Assembly: GCA_021777135.1 (NCBI GenBank)
Contig: JAJYDX010000005.1
Coordinates: 62,001-126,000 of the forward strand
Direction of reading: 5' to 3'
Source of the DNA: a bacterium
GTDB lineage: Bacteria > SZUA-79 > Acidulodesulfobacterales > Acidulodesulfobacteraceae
DNA length: 64,000 bases
The position numbers and the translations under genes were made by a program. The notes beneath the pieces are model-generated. The model had not been told where the DNA came from and ran no database searches. It worked only from the letters and a program-made list of their open reading frames with translations. Shown one piece after another: positions 7,204 to 16,316 of this stretch (the stretch's first letter is position 1; each line of letters begins with the position of its first letter).

Positions 7204-8097
7204 TTAAGCTATATCCTTACTCGCAAATATTAACGACGATATAACGAACAGCAGGGCGGTATAGCAAATGCCGTAAATAATACGATAGGATATTCCCCCG
7301 CCGGAAACCGATATTTTGTAAGCCGCTTCCGAACTTATATTGAATAAGGAAAAGTTCGGCAGGACGGTATAAATAAAATGGACTATCGCAGCAAGAGTAT
7401 GGTTTGCCTGATGCACCGTTACGGTTTTGCCATTTATAACCTTTCTTACCGGCTTTATTAAATCGTTCATCCTGCTCGAAACATTGCCTATGAAAAAAAC
7501 GAGTATGGCAAATATCGACGCTAAAGCTTTTGAGGTTACCAACGAAAAAAGTAACGCAGCCGCGGAAATAAATACCGATTCTATTATTATAAAAAAACCC
7601 TGAATTATTAAAGGCTGGGGCAGCGAATAAAGGGTAAAGGGCATTGAACCCGCAAGGGGCGGTTTAATTGCATGACGGACGGTTTTTACAACGGGCATTG
7701 CCGGAACTATAAATTTATGCATAATCAAAAGAACGAAGTAAAAAATAAGCATCATTATAATAGTAGAGAATATTATTGCCGCGGCAAGCCCCAAAAAACG
7801 CCCTATTAAATATTGCGTTCTTCTTATAGGTCTTGTCAGCGCAAGAAAAACGCTTTTCTTTTCTATGTCGTCGTAAACTACTGAAGAACCTATGAAAATA
7901 CCGATAAAAATATTGAAAATAGATATGGCGAATATGGAAAAATCTACCATAATCCTTCCCTGGTTTATAAAACTTGTCTGCGAAACAAAATAACTCCCGG
8001 ATATAAGAATTAACGCAAATATTAAAAAAGAATAAAAAATCTTGGAGCTTTTTATTTCCTTAAAAGAATACATGGCGCCGTATAAAATTTTTTCCAT
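7204..8097 (-). CDS. ABC-2 type transporter permease
   Basis: 297 aa, about six hydrophobic segments (near 20-38, 55-75, 100-130, 165-185, 190-205 and 270-292). The motif KKSVFLALTRPIRRTQYLIGRFLG is typical of ABC-2 permeases after the first loop. A long loop between TM3 and TM4 (about 130-160) probably faces outwards. It follows the ATPase gene by 21 bases, so the two form an exporter or a membrane-protein-handling complex. The substrate cannot be read from sequence. Confidence 0.85.
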   Translation of the reverse strand: MEKILYGAMYSFKEIKSSKIFYSFLIFALILISGSYFVSQTSFINQGRIMVDFSIFAISIFNIFIGIFIGSSVVYDDIEKKSVFLALTRPIRRTQYLIGRFLGLAAAIIFSTIIMMLIFYFVLLIMHKFIVPAMPVVKTVRHAIKPPLAGSMPFTLYSLPQPLIIQGFFIIIESVFISAAALLFSLVTSKALASIFAILVFFIGNVSSRMNDLIKPVRKVINGKTVTVHQANHTLAAIVHFIYTVLPNFSLFNISSEAAYKISVSGGGISYRIIYGICYTALLFVISSLIFASKDIA

Positions 8098-8118
8098 TAG
8101 AATACCCCGCTAATTTTT

Positions 8119-8898
8119 CTAATTTTTACCGCTTTTAAGCATTAAATCGTAAAGATAGATTTCTAAGGGCGTATTATACTCTCCCGTCAGACTATTATCT
8201 TTTCTCTCTTCCGAGTAGGCTTCCGCCTCCTTCTCGATTTCGGCTACATCTTTATTTTTTATCAATCTTCCGTTCACGAGAACGGCAATTCTGTCGCATA
8301 ATTCCTTGCTGTCCGCCAGCACGTGCGAAGAGAAAAATATCGTTTTTTTTCTTTCCTTAAGTTTAAATATTATATCCTTAAATTCTTTCCGTCCGATAGG
8401 GTCCAGTCCGGACAACGGTTCGTCGAAAATTAAAATTTCAGGGTCGCCTAAAATAGAAATAGCAAGCGCCAGCCTTTGCGTCATTCCTTTGGAATATTTA
8501 TGCGCTTGAATATTTTTTGCGTGAAAAATTCCGGCAGATTTTAATGCCTCGTCAATTGCATCTTTACTAGCCCTGATATTTAACAGATTAGAATAATAGC
8601 TTATAATTTCTATCCCTTTAAGCCCTCGCGGAAAACTTGGACTTTCAGGCAAATAACCAAGTTTGAGCCTAGCCCTGTAATCAGACGCGTCGTAACCGTT
8701 TATTTTAATCCCTCCGACGGAAGGATTAATTAATCCGACAATCATCTTAATAGTCGTGGATTTGCCTGCGCCGTTAGGACCAAAAAAACCTGTAACCTGT
8801 CCTTCTTCGATATTTAAGGAGAGGTCTTTCACGGCATTTTTCTTGTTTCCAAAAAAGCCTACCCTGAAGTATTTAGTTACGTTTTTTAATTCAATCAT
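8119..8898 (-). CDS. ABC transporter ATP-binding protein
   Basis: 259 aa. Walker A is GPNGAGKST (about 40-48), the signature motif is the variant YSKGMTQRLALA, Walker B is ILIFDEPLSGLDP and the switch His is in SSHVLAD. The C-terminal tail beyond the ATPase core (about 210-259) is charged, as in CcmA/NatA-type exporter ATPases that pair with ABC-2 permeases. It lies upstream of the permease and downstream of the TPR-protein gene, all on the same strand. Confidence 0.9.
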   Translation of the reverse strand: MIELKNVTKYFRVGFFGNKKNAVKDLSLNIEEGQVTGFFGPNGAGKSTTIKMIVGLINPSVGGIKINGYDASDYRARLKLGYLPESPSFPRGLKGIEIISYYSNLLNIRASKDAIDEALKSAGIFHAKNIQAHKYSKGMTQRLALAISILGDPEILIFDEPLSGLDPIGRKEFKDIIFKLKERKKTIFFSSHVLADSKELCDRIAVLVNGRLIKNKDVAEIEKEAEAYSEERKDNSLTGEYNTPLEIYLYDLMLKSGKN

Positions 8899-8957
8899 AA
8901 TTTTCCGTCAATTTTTAATAATAAATATGTTTATATAATAAATTATAAATTATCCGT

Positions 8958-9707
8958 TTAACGCTTTGGCAAAAATATTTTTAAAGAATATGGAATTTTA
9001 TAATTTTTATGTTCTTTTTTGAATTCTATCTCTTTTTTTACGGCGTTTATCCTGTATTTTATTATACGCTTTACATAAGGATTTTTATTATTTTTATACA
9101 TGTCATCAAGAAAGCCCAGCGCCTTTTTAAGGCTCCCCGATTTATTAAGAAGTTTGGCGTATAAAAACTCTAAATATTTAGGGCTGCCTTTCATATTAAC
9201 GGCATATTTAAGGTAATAAGCGGCTTTTTTATAGTCGCCTAAGCTGTAAAAATAGTTGAAGGATATAAGAAACGGTATATTCCAGTTTCCTTTTAGGTGA
9301 TTCATTCCCATTTTTAATAATTTTATAGCTCTCCTCGGCTTGCCCGCCAAACCAAGGAGCGTTCCCCCTGCCTGATAAGCATAATTAAAATCCGGATTAA
9401 GTGAAACCGCGATGGACGAAATCTTATACATATAAGGATAATGCAGTTTTGCGAGCCTAAAGGACGAAGCTTCCTGAACGAAAAGCGTCCAGAAATAATC
9501 CGAAGCCAGCGTATTGAAGTTCAGGTCTATAAATTTTAAAAATTCTGGTTTTATAGACGAATATTTTAAAAATGAAATAAGCCTGAATTTTAAATTTTTT
9601 TTTGAAGAAACCGCCGCGTTAAATGAATAAAATATAAAATAAGCCAATAATAAAACAGCTATAATCGTTCCAAACCATTTTAGCAGTCTATAAACGCTTG
9701 TTTTCAT
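8958..9707 (-). CDS. Membrane-anchored TPR-like protein
   Basis: 249 aa. A single hydrophobic segment at about 12-31 anchors it, with the rest probably outside the cytoplasm. Helical repeat pairs at about 105-215 (YQAGGTLLGLAGKPRRAIKLL, FNYFYSLGDYKKAAYYLKYA, LYAKLLNKSGSLKKALGFL) look like tetratricopeptide repeats. The tail is Lys-rich. It lies 60 bases upstream of the ABC pair and 7 bases after the glycosyltransferase gene. Such proteins next to ABC-2 exporters may act as partners, but that is only context. Confidence 0.65.
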   Translation of the reverse strand: MKTSVYRLLKWFGTIIAVLLLAYFIFYSFNAAVSSKKNLKFRLISFLKYSSIKPEFLKFIDLNFNTLASDYFWTLFVQEASSFRLAKLHYPYMYKISSIAVSLNPDFNYAYQAGGTLLGLAGKPRRAIKLLKMGMNHLKGNWNIPFLISFNYFYSLGDYKKAAYYLKYAVNMKGSPKYLEFLYAKLLNKSGSLKKALGFLDDMYKNNKNPYVKRIIKYRINAVKKEIEFKKEHKNYKIPYSLKIFLPKR

Positions 9708-9713
9708 ATGTTT

Positions 9714-10844
9714 TTATCGGCATTTTAATAAATCAATGTAAAACATGGCTGTTTCGCTGGCAATCGTTTTTGCGTCGAACTTTTTAACGACTTCATTATA
9801 GCAGTTTAAACCAAGCTTTTCAATTAACCCGGGTTTATCGATAAGATAAATAATTTTATCGGCAAGACCCTTATAATCTTCGTTTTTAAATAAAAGCCCC
9901 GTTTCGTCATTTACAATTATTTCAGGAATTCCTCCAACGTTTGACGCGATAACCGCTTTTTTGAGAGCGCATGATTCTATTATAATACTGCCCATGCCTT
10001 CAAGACCGGACGGCACGGTAATTAAATCGGAGGCGGCTATAAATTTTTCGATGTTCTCCTTGAAACCGCTTATTATAAAATAATTTCCTAATTTCTTTTT
10101 GTTTATCAAATCGACGATTTGGGAATAAAGTTCGCCTTCACCGATAATAACGAATTTTATATCGTTTCTGGCTTTTACTATTAGTTCCGCCGCCTTTATA
10201 AATACCTCGTGCCCTTTTTCTTTGGAAAGCCTGCCTATAAGCGAAATCATTTTTTCTTCATGCCTGATGCCGAGTTCATTTCTCGCGTCATTTTTTTCGG
10301 TTGCATATAATGCTGTTTCATTATAAATCCGGGGGCTGTAAATGATTTTTATTTTCTGCGGGTCAATTTTAATATCCTTAACCAGCCTTTTTTTTATGAA
10401 ACCGGATATGACTATAAATCTGTCGGTTAAAAACCTGAATATTAAAAATCCTTTAAAAAAATCTACCTTATATGCTACGTGACGCGTTAGAATTTTAATT
10501 ATCTTTCTTTTAAAAATGGAAGATGCGGCAATACCGCCAAGAAAATGGTCTAAAGACGAGTGAAAATTTATTAAGTCTATATTTTGGCTTTTTAAAAAAC
10601 GTCTTATTTTCAGTACGGCAAAGATATCTATAAAATTCGTCATTTTGACGGAAAAATTAGGGATTTCTAATTTATCTAATTCTGTTTTTAATCTTTCGTT
10701 ATTATTGTGAATAACGCAGACGTTAAAATCTTCGGCATGGTATTTCTTCATAAATTGCAGCAGTATGACGATATCGTTCTGCGCTCCGCCGAAGCCTTTG
10801 AAGCCGTCTATATGCAATATGTTAAATTTATTTTTTTTATTCAT
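9714..10844 (-). CDS. Family 4 glycosyltransferase (GT-B)
   Basis: 376 aa. An N-terminal Rossmann-like half with the GGAQN acceptor-side motif (about 18-22) is followed by a C-terminal nucleotide-sugar-binding half: ISLIGRLSKEKGHEVFIKAAEL, FVIIGEGEL and the retaining E-x7-E motif in GLEGMGSIIIESCALKKAVI. This is the GT4 pattern of LPS, capsule and glycolipid glycosyltransferases. No membrane segment. The donor and acceptor sugars are unknown. It is first in a probable operon with the TPR and ABC genes, so a cell-surface glycan role is possible. Confidence 0.85.
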   Translation of the reverse strand: MNKKNKFNILHIDGFKGFGGAQNDIVILLQFMKKYHAEDFNVCVIHNNNERLKTELDKLEIPNFSVKMTNFIDIFAVLKIRRFLKSQNIDLINFHSSLDHFLGGIAASSIFKRKIIKILTRHVAYKVDFFKGFLIFRFLTDRFIVISGFIKKRLVKDIKIDPQKIKIIYSPRIYNETALYATEKNDARNELGIRHEEKMISLIGRLSKEKGHEVFIKAAELIVKARNDIKFVIIGEGELYSQIVDLINKKKLGNYFIISGFKENIEKFIAASDLITVPSGLEGMGSIIIESCALKKAVIASNVGGIPEIIVNDETGLLFKNEDYKGLADKIIYLIDKPGLIEKLGLNCYNEVVKKFDAKTIASETAMFYIDLLKCR

Positions 10845-10910
10845 AAGATTTATATTATAATACTATATTATATCTATATCTATTTAAAACAATTAAGCGG
10901 GTAAAAACCG

Positions 10911-11546
10911 GTGTCCAGCGTTATCATAATTTTTTTTAAAAATATATTCCTTGCTTTAATCCCGTTATTCGTAGCAATAGACATATTCGGCGTGCTGCCT
11001 ATATATTTGGATTTCGTAAGGGATACCAACTTAAAAGAAGAAAAACAAATCAGGAAAAACTCTTTAATTACGGCTTTTAGCGTCGGCATAGGTTTTCTTT
11101 TACTCGGCAAATCACTTTTCGACGTTATGGGAATTTCAATATATGATTTTGAAATGGCAGGGGGCATACTACTGCTTATAATATCTATCAATAACCTGCT
11201 GTCCGAAAAACCTAAGATTTATTCATCCGCCGACAGGACCGATTTAGGAGTCGTCCCTATAGGTGTCCCTTTAATAGTCGGTCCGGGAGTTTTAACAACG
11301 CTACTGATAATTACCGGAATATACGGATATTTAGTCGTAACGATTGCGTTTATTATTAATCTTTTTGTAGTTTATATCGTTTTAAAAAATACCAGGCTTA
11401 TTTTAAAATATCTCGGAAAGACGGGGTCTGGTGCTGCCGGAAAGATTGCGGCGCTTTTGCTTGCCGCGTACGCGGTAATGATGATGAGGGTCGGGATTAT
11501 AAATACCGTATCGTTTTATATTAAAAGCGGCGGATTTAAACATTAA
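10911..11546 (+). CDS. MarC family integral membrane protein (UPF0056)
   Basis: 211 aa with six predicted membrane helices. Family motifs include the N-terminal ALIPLFVAIDIFGVLPIYL, then GIGFLLLGKSLFDVMGISIYDFEMAGGILL and VPIGVPLIVGPGVLTTLLI. Function of the family is unknown; early links of MarC to antibiotic resistance were not upheld. Starts at GTG 10911 with only a weak ribosome site, in an AT-rich gap divergent from the glycosyltransferase. Its 3' end overlaps the end of convergent ychF by 11 bases. Confidence 0.87.
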   Translation: MSSVIIIFFKNIFLALIPLFVAIDIFGVLPIYLDFVRDTNLKEEKQIRKNSLITAFSVGIGFLLLGKSLFDVMGISIYDFEMAGGILLLIISINNLLSEKPKIYSSADRTDLGVVPIGVPLIVGPGVLTTLLIITGIYGYLVVTIAFIINLFVVYIVLKNTRLILKYLGKTGSGAAGKIAALLLAAYAVMMMRVGIINTVSFYIKSGGFKH

Positions 11547-12636
11547 ACCTGAAATGCATTATATCTCCGTCCTTTACGACATAATCTTTTCCTTCTAACC
11601 TTAAAAGCCCCATTTTTGCGGCATTGGCTTCAGAACCGGCTTTAATAAAATCGTCGTAAGAAATAACTTCAGCCCTTATAAAGCCTTTTTCAAAATCGGT
11701 ATGGATTGTTCCGGCGGCTTGCGGCGCCTTGCAGCCGTTTTTTATCTCCCAAGCCCTGACCTCCTGTTTGCCTGCCGTAAAAAACGAAATTAAACCTAAG
11801 AGCCTGAAACTGACAGAAGCTACCGTATCTAACGCGGAAGATTCCAATCCGTAGTCTTTAAGAAAAACATCCCTGTCTTCTTCGCCTAGCGTAGATAATT
11901 CCTCTTCCAGTTTTGCGCATAATCTTATAACCGGTATATTTTTGGGCTCGGCAATATTCATTATATCTTCTATATCTTTATTTGAAAAACTTTCGGAAAG
12001 CATATCTTCATCTACGTTAAGAACATATACCGCTGGTTTAGCGGATATTATGCCCAGGGATTTCAGCAGGATTTTTTCCGTTTCGCCGAATTCTTTGTTT
12101 ATTATAGTTCCGGTATCGGAGAGCTGGGCGTTTATTTTTTTTAAAAAATCGAGGCTCGATGCCGCCGCCTTATCACCGCTTCTTGCTATTTTTTCTAACT
12201 TTTGCGTATGTTTGGAAAGAATTTCTATATCGCTAAGCGCAAGTTCTGTATTAATGATATCCAAATCTCTCGACGGATTAATTCCTCCCTCAACGTGAAC
12301 CACCGAGTTTTCTTTAAATACTCTTATGACATGTATGATTAAATCTACGTTTCTAATGTGAGAAAGAAATTTATTGCCTAAGCCTTCGCCTGCCGACGCC
12401 CCTTTTACTAAACCTGCAATATCTACAAATTCCACATAGGTAGGGGTAAATTTTTCAGGCGCGAGAATATCACGCAGTTTTTCCAGCCTTTTATCTTTTA
12501 CCGGCTTTATGCCTACATTGGGTTCGATAGTACAAAACGGATAGTTGCTGGCTTCTGCCGCTCCAGATGTAATAGCGTTAAATATTGTGGATTTACCTAC
12601 GTTTGGAAGTCCTACTATACCGCATTTAAGTCCCAT
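11536..12636 (-). CDS. ychF: Redox-regulated ATPase YchF (Obg family, OLA1-type)
   Basis: 366 aa. G1 motif GLPNVGKST, G3 DIAGLVKGAS with EGLGNKFLSHIR, and a G4 position reading NVDE instead of NKxD, the change that gives YchF its ATP over GTP preference. A helical insertion (about 130-195) and a C-terminal TGS domain (about 280-366, ending DYVVKDGDIMHFRFNV) are present. It associates with ribosomes and stress responses. It is last in the rplY-pth-ychF run, a common order in bacteria. Confidence 0.95.
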   Translation of the reverse strand: MGLKCGIVGLPNVGKSTIFNAITSGAAEASNYPFCTIEPNVGIKPVKDKRLEKLRDILAPEKFTPTYVEFVDIAGLVKGASAGEGLGNKFLSHIRNVDLIIHVIRVFKENSVVHVEGGINPSRDLDIINTELALSDIEILSKHTQKLEKIARSGDKAAASSLDFLKKINAQLSDTGTIINKEFGETEKILLKSLGIISAKPAVYVLNVDEDMLSESFSNKDIEDIMNIAEPKNIPVIRLCAKLEEELSTLGEEDRDVFLKDYGLESSALDTVASVSFRLLGLISFFTAGKQEVRAWEIKNGCKAPQAAGTIHTDFEKGFIRAEVISYDDFIKAGSEANAAKMGLLRLEGKDYVVKDGDIMHFRFNV

Positions 12637-12663
12637 TTTTTATTATTTCCTTTGATTAGCAAG

Positions 12664-13263
12664 TTACTTGCGGTTATAATTGTTCATAGTTTTCGCAAGA
12701 CCATCAGATATAAACGATAATAAAATTTCATTCATAATTCTTAATATATCCGGCAACATTTTAACTTCGTCTTTCGAAAAATTGGACAGGACATAGTCCG
12801 CGCCGGTATTAAATCTTGCTCTTTCCGGGGAATTAATGCCTAATTTCAGGCGTATAAAATTTTTGCTTTGAATAGAATTTATAACCGAATTAACTCCATT
12901 ATGCGAGCCGCCGCTTCCGCCGAATTTAATTTTATAGTTTCCGAAAGAAAGGTCAAGATCGTCGTGTATTAAAACAATGTTTGAAGCGGCTTCGTTTTCT
13001 TCGATTTTAAAAACGCCGTTTTTGTTTAACGCCTCTTTTACGGCTTTGCCGCTTAAATTCATAAAAGTAAGCGGCTTGATTAAAAATACATTTTTACCGG
13101 AAATGTTTTTACCTGAAATCAAATAATTTTTCTTGCCGGTAAACTGCGGAAAAACATTCTCTTCCAAAAAATAATCCAATACCGTAAAACCAAAATTGTG
13201 TCTTGAAAAACGGTATTCCTGACCCGGATTTCCAAGTCCGAAAATAAATATATCCTCAGGCAT
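12664..13263 (-). CDS. pth: Peptidyl-tRNA hydrolase
   Basis: 199 aa. It cleaves peptidyl-tRNAs released from stalled ribosomes. FGLGNPGQEYRFSRHNFGF holds the conserved Asn and the catalytic His (RHN), and KPLTFMNLSG, IHDDLDL and FGGSGGSHNGVNSVI are the remaining Pth signatures. Length fits the family. It lies 18 bases after rplY and 27 bases before ychF on the same strand, so the three are probably co-transcribed. Confidence 0.95.
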   Translation of the reverse strand: MPEDIFIFGLGNPGQEYRFSRHNFGFTVLDYFLEENVFPQFTGKKNYLISGKNISGKNVFLIKPLTFMNLSGKAVKEALNKNGVFKIEENEAASNIVLIHDDLDLSFGNYKIKFGGSGGSHNGVNSVINSIQSKNFIRLKLGINSPERARFNTGADYVLSNFSKDEVKMLPDILRIMNEILLSFISDGLAKTMNNYNRK

Positions 13264-13281
13264 TTTAATAAAATAGAAATT

Positions 13282-13920
13282 TTAGCCTTTCTGTGCCGGT
13301 GCCGGAGCAGACGCTGCAGAAGCGGTTTCGCCTTCGGCGGCAGGAGCGGCCGCAGAGGTTTCTTCAACCGTAGGCTCGGCAACGGTTACTATAGCCGCAT
13401 CTTCTTCAGCCATTATTTCGATGTTTTTGCCCAGGTTCAAATCCCTGACGTGTATAATATCCCCTATTCCGAGTCCGGCAACATCGATGTTTATAGTATC
13501 GATTATGTCTTTTGGATAACCTTTTATAGTAATGTGCCTCATTAACGGTTCAAGAATTCCGCCCAGTTTAACGCCTTCGGGTTTACCGACAAAGTGAACG
13601 ACCGCTTCTATCTCAATTTTTTCATCCATCGATATTTCATGCAAATCGATATGAATAATATTATCTGTAACGGGGTCTTTCTGAATTTCTTTTATGACGG
13701 CGGTTTTACCGTTTACGCTGTCTTCCTTGCTCACTATGTTGACAAATGAAGATATGGAATGTTTCGCAAAAGTTTTAAGAAATTCTTTGTAATTAAGCAA
13801 AACTATGAACGGGTCTATTTTTTTACCGTATAGGACTCCTGGTATAAATCCCTGCTTCCTTAATGTTTTAAGATTGTTTTCTTTCTTTCTTGCTTCAATG
13901 TTTAAATTAATTATTTCCAA
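13282..13920 (-). CDS. rplY: Ribosomal protein bL25, Ctc-type
   Basis: 212 aa. Two-domain long form: the 5S rRNA-binding L25 domain (about 1-90, RKQGFIPGVLYGKK) and the C-terminal TL5/Ctc beta domain (about 95-185, VHFVGKPEGVKLGGILEPLMRHI). The last ~25 residues are an Ala/Pro/Glu-rich flexible tail (AAAPAAEGETASAASAPAPA), common in long L25 forms. It follows prs by 28 bases, the standard prs-rplY-pth order. Confidence 0.93.
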   Translation of the reverse strand: MEIINLNIEARKKENNLKTLRKQGFIPGVLYGKKIDPFIVLLNYKEFLKTFAKHSISSFVNIVSKEDSVNGKTAVIKEIQKDPVTDNIIHIDLHEISMDEKIEIEAVVHFVGKPEGVKLGGILEPLMRHITIKGYPKDIIDTINIDVAGLGIGDIIHVRDLNLGKNIEIMAEEDAAIVTVAEPTVEETSAAAPAAEGETASAASAPAPAQKG

Positions 13921-13948
13921 TGAAAATCTCCTTTTTTATATAAATTTT

Positions 13949-14896
13949 TTAAATAAACAGCGAACTGACAGAATCCTCGTCGTGAATTCTTTTAACAGCT
14001 TCACCTAAGATATTAGCAACGCTTAATATTTTAATCTTCTTTGAAAACACCTGCCTGTTTTTTTGATTTATAGTATCGGTTATTATAAGTTCTTTTATAG
14101 GAGAACTGTCTATTTTGCTCATTGCTTCGCCGGATAATACGCCGTGCGCCGCCATTGCTATTACTTCGCTTGCGCCGTTATTGGAAATAGCCGCCGCACC
14201 CTGAGTTATAGTTCCGGCAGTATCTATCATGTCGTCTAACATAATGGCTATTTTATTTTTGACGTCGCCTATGACGGTCATTATTTCTGCAACATTTGCT
14301 TTAATCCTTCTTTTATCTATTATGGCAAGATTTGAGCCTAAATGCTTGGCAAAAGACCTTGCTCTTTCAACCGCTCCAGCGTCTGGAGAAACTACTACTA
14401 TATCTTCCGGCTTATAATTTTTTTCTTTTATATATTGGAGCAACACGGGCGCCGCATATAAATGGTCAACTGGGATATTAAAAAAACCCTGTATCTGACC
14501 CGCGTGCAAATCCATGGATAACATCCTGTCGGCTCCAGCAGTCGTAATTATATCCGCTACCAGTTTAGCGGTTATCGGTACTCTTGAGGCGGTTTTTCTA
14601 TCCTGCCTAGCGTAGCCGTAATATGGGATAACGGCGGTTATCCTGTTTGCCGACGCCCTTTTCATGGCATCTATCATTATCAGCAATTCCATTAGATTTT
14701 TATCAACAGGATTAGAGGTTGACTGCATAAGGAAAATATCGCATCCCCTGACGTTTTCGTTAATATTGATAAATGTTTCCCCGTCGCTGAAATTGTAAAC
14801 CTCGGCGTCTCCCAATGGTATGCCGAGATAGCCTGCCATCTTTTCAGCAAGTTCCTTGTTGGAATTGCCCGTAAATAATTTTAATTTATTCGTCAT
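13949..14896 (-). CDS. prs: Ribose-phosphate pyrophosphokinase (PRPP synthase)
   Basis: 315 aa, the usual class I length. It makes PRPP from ribose 5-phosphate and ATP for nucleotide, His, Trp and NAD synthesis. Visible signatures: YYGYARQDRK, the DLHAGQIQGFF metal/ribose loop, VVVSPDAGAVERAR, and the PRPP-binding loop MLDDMIDTAGTI. The start at 14896 begins MTNKLKLFTGNSNKELAE, as in homologues. First gene of the prs-rplY-pth-ychF run. Confidence 0.96.
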   Translation of the reverse strand: MTNKLKLFTGNSNKELAEKMAGYLGIPLGDAEVYNFSDGETFININENVRGCDIFLMQSTSNPVDKNLMELLIMIDAMKRASANRITAVIPYYGYARQDRKTASRVPITAKLVADIITTAGADRMLSMDLHAGQIQGFFNIPVDHLYAAPVLLQYIKEKNYKPEDIVVVSPDAGAVERARSFAKHLGSNLAIIDKRRIKANVAEIMTVIGDVKNKIAIMLDDMIDTAGTITQGAAAISNNGASEVIAMAAHGVLSGEAMSKIDSSPIKELIITDTINQKNRQVFSKKIKILSVANILGEAVKRIHDEDSVSSLFI

Positions 14897-14988
14897 ATTG
14901 TTAATTATATTTACTGCCGAGGATGACTCGCACGCTTCGCATGCTCATGATCGCCTACCCTGCCGTATTGTTAATTTTATTTACTGCC
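14896..14988. repeat. Pair of 23-bp direct repeats upstream of prs
   Basis: Copies at 14896-14918 and 14966-14988 (TATTGTTAATTxTATTTACTGCC) differ at one base and are 70 bp apart. The interval is a short GC-richer stretch (GATGACTCGCACGCTTCGCATGC) unlike its surroundings. The first copy overlaps the prs start codon. They may mark a small insertion or duplication between prs and tRNA-Gln. Confidence 0.7.
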
Positions 14989-15005
14989 TTTGTCTTACAT
15001 TCTGC

Positions 15006-15080
15006 TGGCTGGGGCGGGAGGATTCGAACCTCCGAATGCAGGAATCAAAATCCTGTGACTTGCCGCTTGTCGACGCCCCA
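15006..15080 (-). tRNA. tRNA-Gln (UUG)
   Basis: Cloverleaf on the minus strand: acceptor TGGGGCG/CGCCCCA, discriminator G, encoded CCA (15006-15008). The anticodon stem CAGGA/TCCTG closes a TTTTGAT loop with anticodon TTG. The T-arm GGAGGTTCGAATCCTCC is perfect. It lies between spoVG and prs, a placement seen in other Deltaproteobacteria. Confidence 0.95.
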
Positions 15081-15123
15081 ATTTATATATCCGCAACACA
15101 AAGACAAGAGGATACCGTCTTTA

Positions 15124-15387
15124 TTATTCCTGACTGTTCATAGCGGCTTCGTATGCCGCAAGTACAGCCGATTCTATCATATCCCTCGTTTCATTGTTTA
15201 AAGGGTGCGCAGTGTCTTTAAAGGTGCCGTCCTTCCTTTTTTTACTAGGCATCGCTACAAATAAGCCGTCCTTTCCGTTAATTATTTTGAGGTCTCTTAC
15301 AACAAAACAGTTATCAAACGTTATTGTAACATAAGCTTTTAACTTCTCTTCGTCTACGGGAAAAACGTTAACTTCAGTAACTTGCAT
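15124..15387 (-). CDS. spoVG: Septation / RNA-binding regulator SpoVG
   Basis: 87 aa. Begins MQVTEVNVFPVDEEKLKAYV and contains VVRDLKIINGKDGLFVAMPS and FKDTAHPLN, the SpoVG signature in full. In Gram-positives and Borrelia SpoVG binds nucleic acid and affects septation and gene expression; its role in Gram-negatives is poorly known. A GGAGGGA site precedes the ATG. It follows ispE by 35 bases and precedes tRNA-Gln, so it probably shares the ispE transcript. Confidence 0.93.
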   Translation of the reverse strand: MQVTEVNVFPVDEEKLKAYVTITFDNCFVVRDLKIINGKDGLFVAMPSKKRKDGTFKDTAHPLNNETRDMIESAVLAAYEAAMNSQE

Positions 15388-15422
15388 AATAAAATCCCTC
15401 CAAAAATAAATTGAGTAATAGT

Positions 15423-16316
15423 TTATAAAGTTTCTGTTAAATAACTCATGCGTATCCTGTCATAAAAACTAAACGATTTCAAGTCTTTAAGGTATGAATT
15501 TGCACCGGTCAAGCTCTTAAACGCGCCGAACATGGCGGAACCGCTTCCAGATAAAAGAGATACCTCGGCTCCATTTAAAATTAACGATTCTTTTATATCC
15601 ATAAGAACCGGATATTTTTTAAATATTGCCTTCTCAAAATCATTTTCAAACTCTAAATCTTTAAAGCCTAAGTATTGAATATTATAATAATTTATATTAT
15701 TTGTCAACAAAAAATCATCATAGTCGGCATATGCTTCCTTGGTGCTTATTCCAAAATCAGGTATAATTAATACTATGTGGTACTTCGGCAATGCGCCAAT
15801 TTCAATTTCCTCGATATTTTCTCCGAAACCGCTTACTAAAGCATCGCTTTCCGCTAAAAAAAACGGCAGGTCCGAACCGGTTTCCAATGCAAGATTCCTT
15901 AATTCAAAATTATCTAATATGTTATCGTATGCATTGTTTAGCTTTAGCAGTAAACCTGCTCCGTCACTTGAGCCGCCGCCAAGCCCCGCGTTGAACGGTA
16001 TGTTTTTTTCTATCAGGACGTCTATAGCTTTATCTTTTATTTTTAATTTATTAAAAAAATTTTTTGCCGCCTTAACGACTATGTTGTTTTCGTTTGAAAT
16101 CGATTCCAGTTCGGCTTCTATGGCGGTATATTTTGAAATTGAACCAGGGATTACTTTAACATTATAACCGTTTTCCGTAATCTTAAAAGAAATTTTATCG
16201 GCTATCCCGATTCTTCTCATTAAGGAATGAATTTTATGGAGACCCGCCGGCTCTTTTCTGCCGATTCTCAGGGAAAAATTAATCTTTGCGGGAGCATAAT
16301 AATTTATATTCTCCAT
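15423..16316 (-). CDS. ispE: 4-diphosphocytidyl-2-C-methyl-D-erythritol kinase
   Basis: 297 aa GHMP kinase of the MEP isoprenoid pathway. YAPAKINFSLRIG carries the Lys of the substrate site, IPFNAGLGGGSSDGAGLLL is the ATP loop with the following Asp, and LSGSGSAMFGAF is the third GHMP motif. Its 5' end overlaps the end of nuoN by 13 bases, so translation may be coupled to the nuo message. It is thus probably expressed from the nuo promoter or from a site inside nuoN. Confidence 0.94.
   Translation of the reverse strand: MENINYYAPAKINFSLRIGRKEPAGLHKIHSLMRRIGIADKISFKITENGYNVKVIPGSISKYTAIEAELESISNENNIVVKAAKNFFNKLKIKDKAIDVLIEKNIPFNAGLGGGSSDGAGLLLKLNNAYDNILDNFELRNLALETGSDLPFFLAESDALVSGFGENIEEIEIGALPKYHIVLIIPDFGISTKEAYADYDDFLLTNNINYYNIQYLGFKDLEFENDFEKAIFKKYPVLMDIKESLILNGAEVSLLSGSGSAMFGAFKSLTGANSYLKDLKSFSFYDRIRMSYLTETL

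Noticed and set aside
10845-10910. AT-rich gap between the glycosyltransferase and marC as a paired promoter region
   Set aside because: Several TATAAT-like words occur but none has a convincing -35 at proper spacing.
13119-13382. 87-codon Arg/Leu-rich frame across the rplY-pth junction
   Set aside because: It is an out-of-frame shadow of rplY and pth with biased composition.
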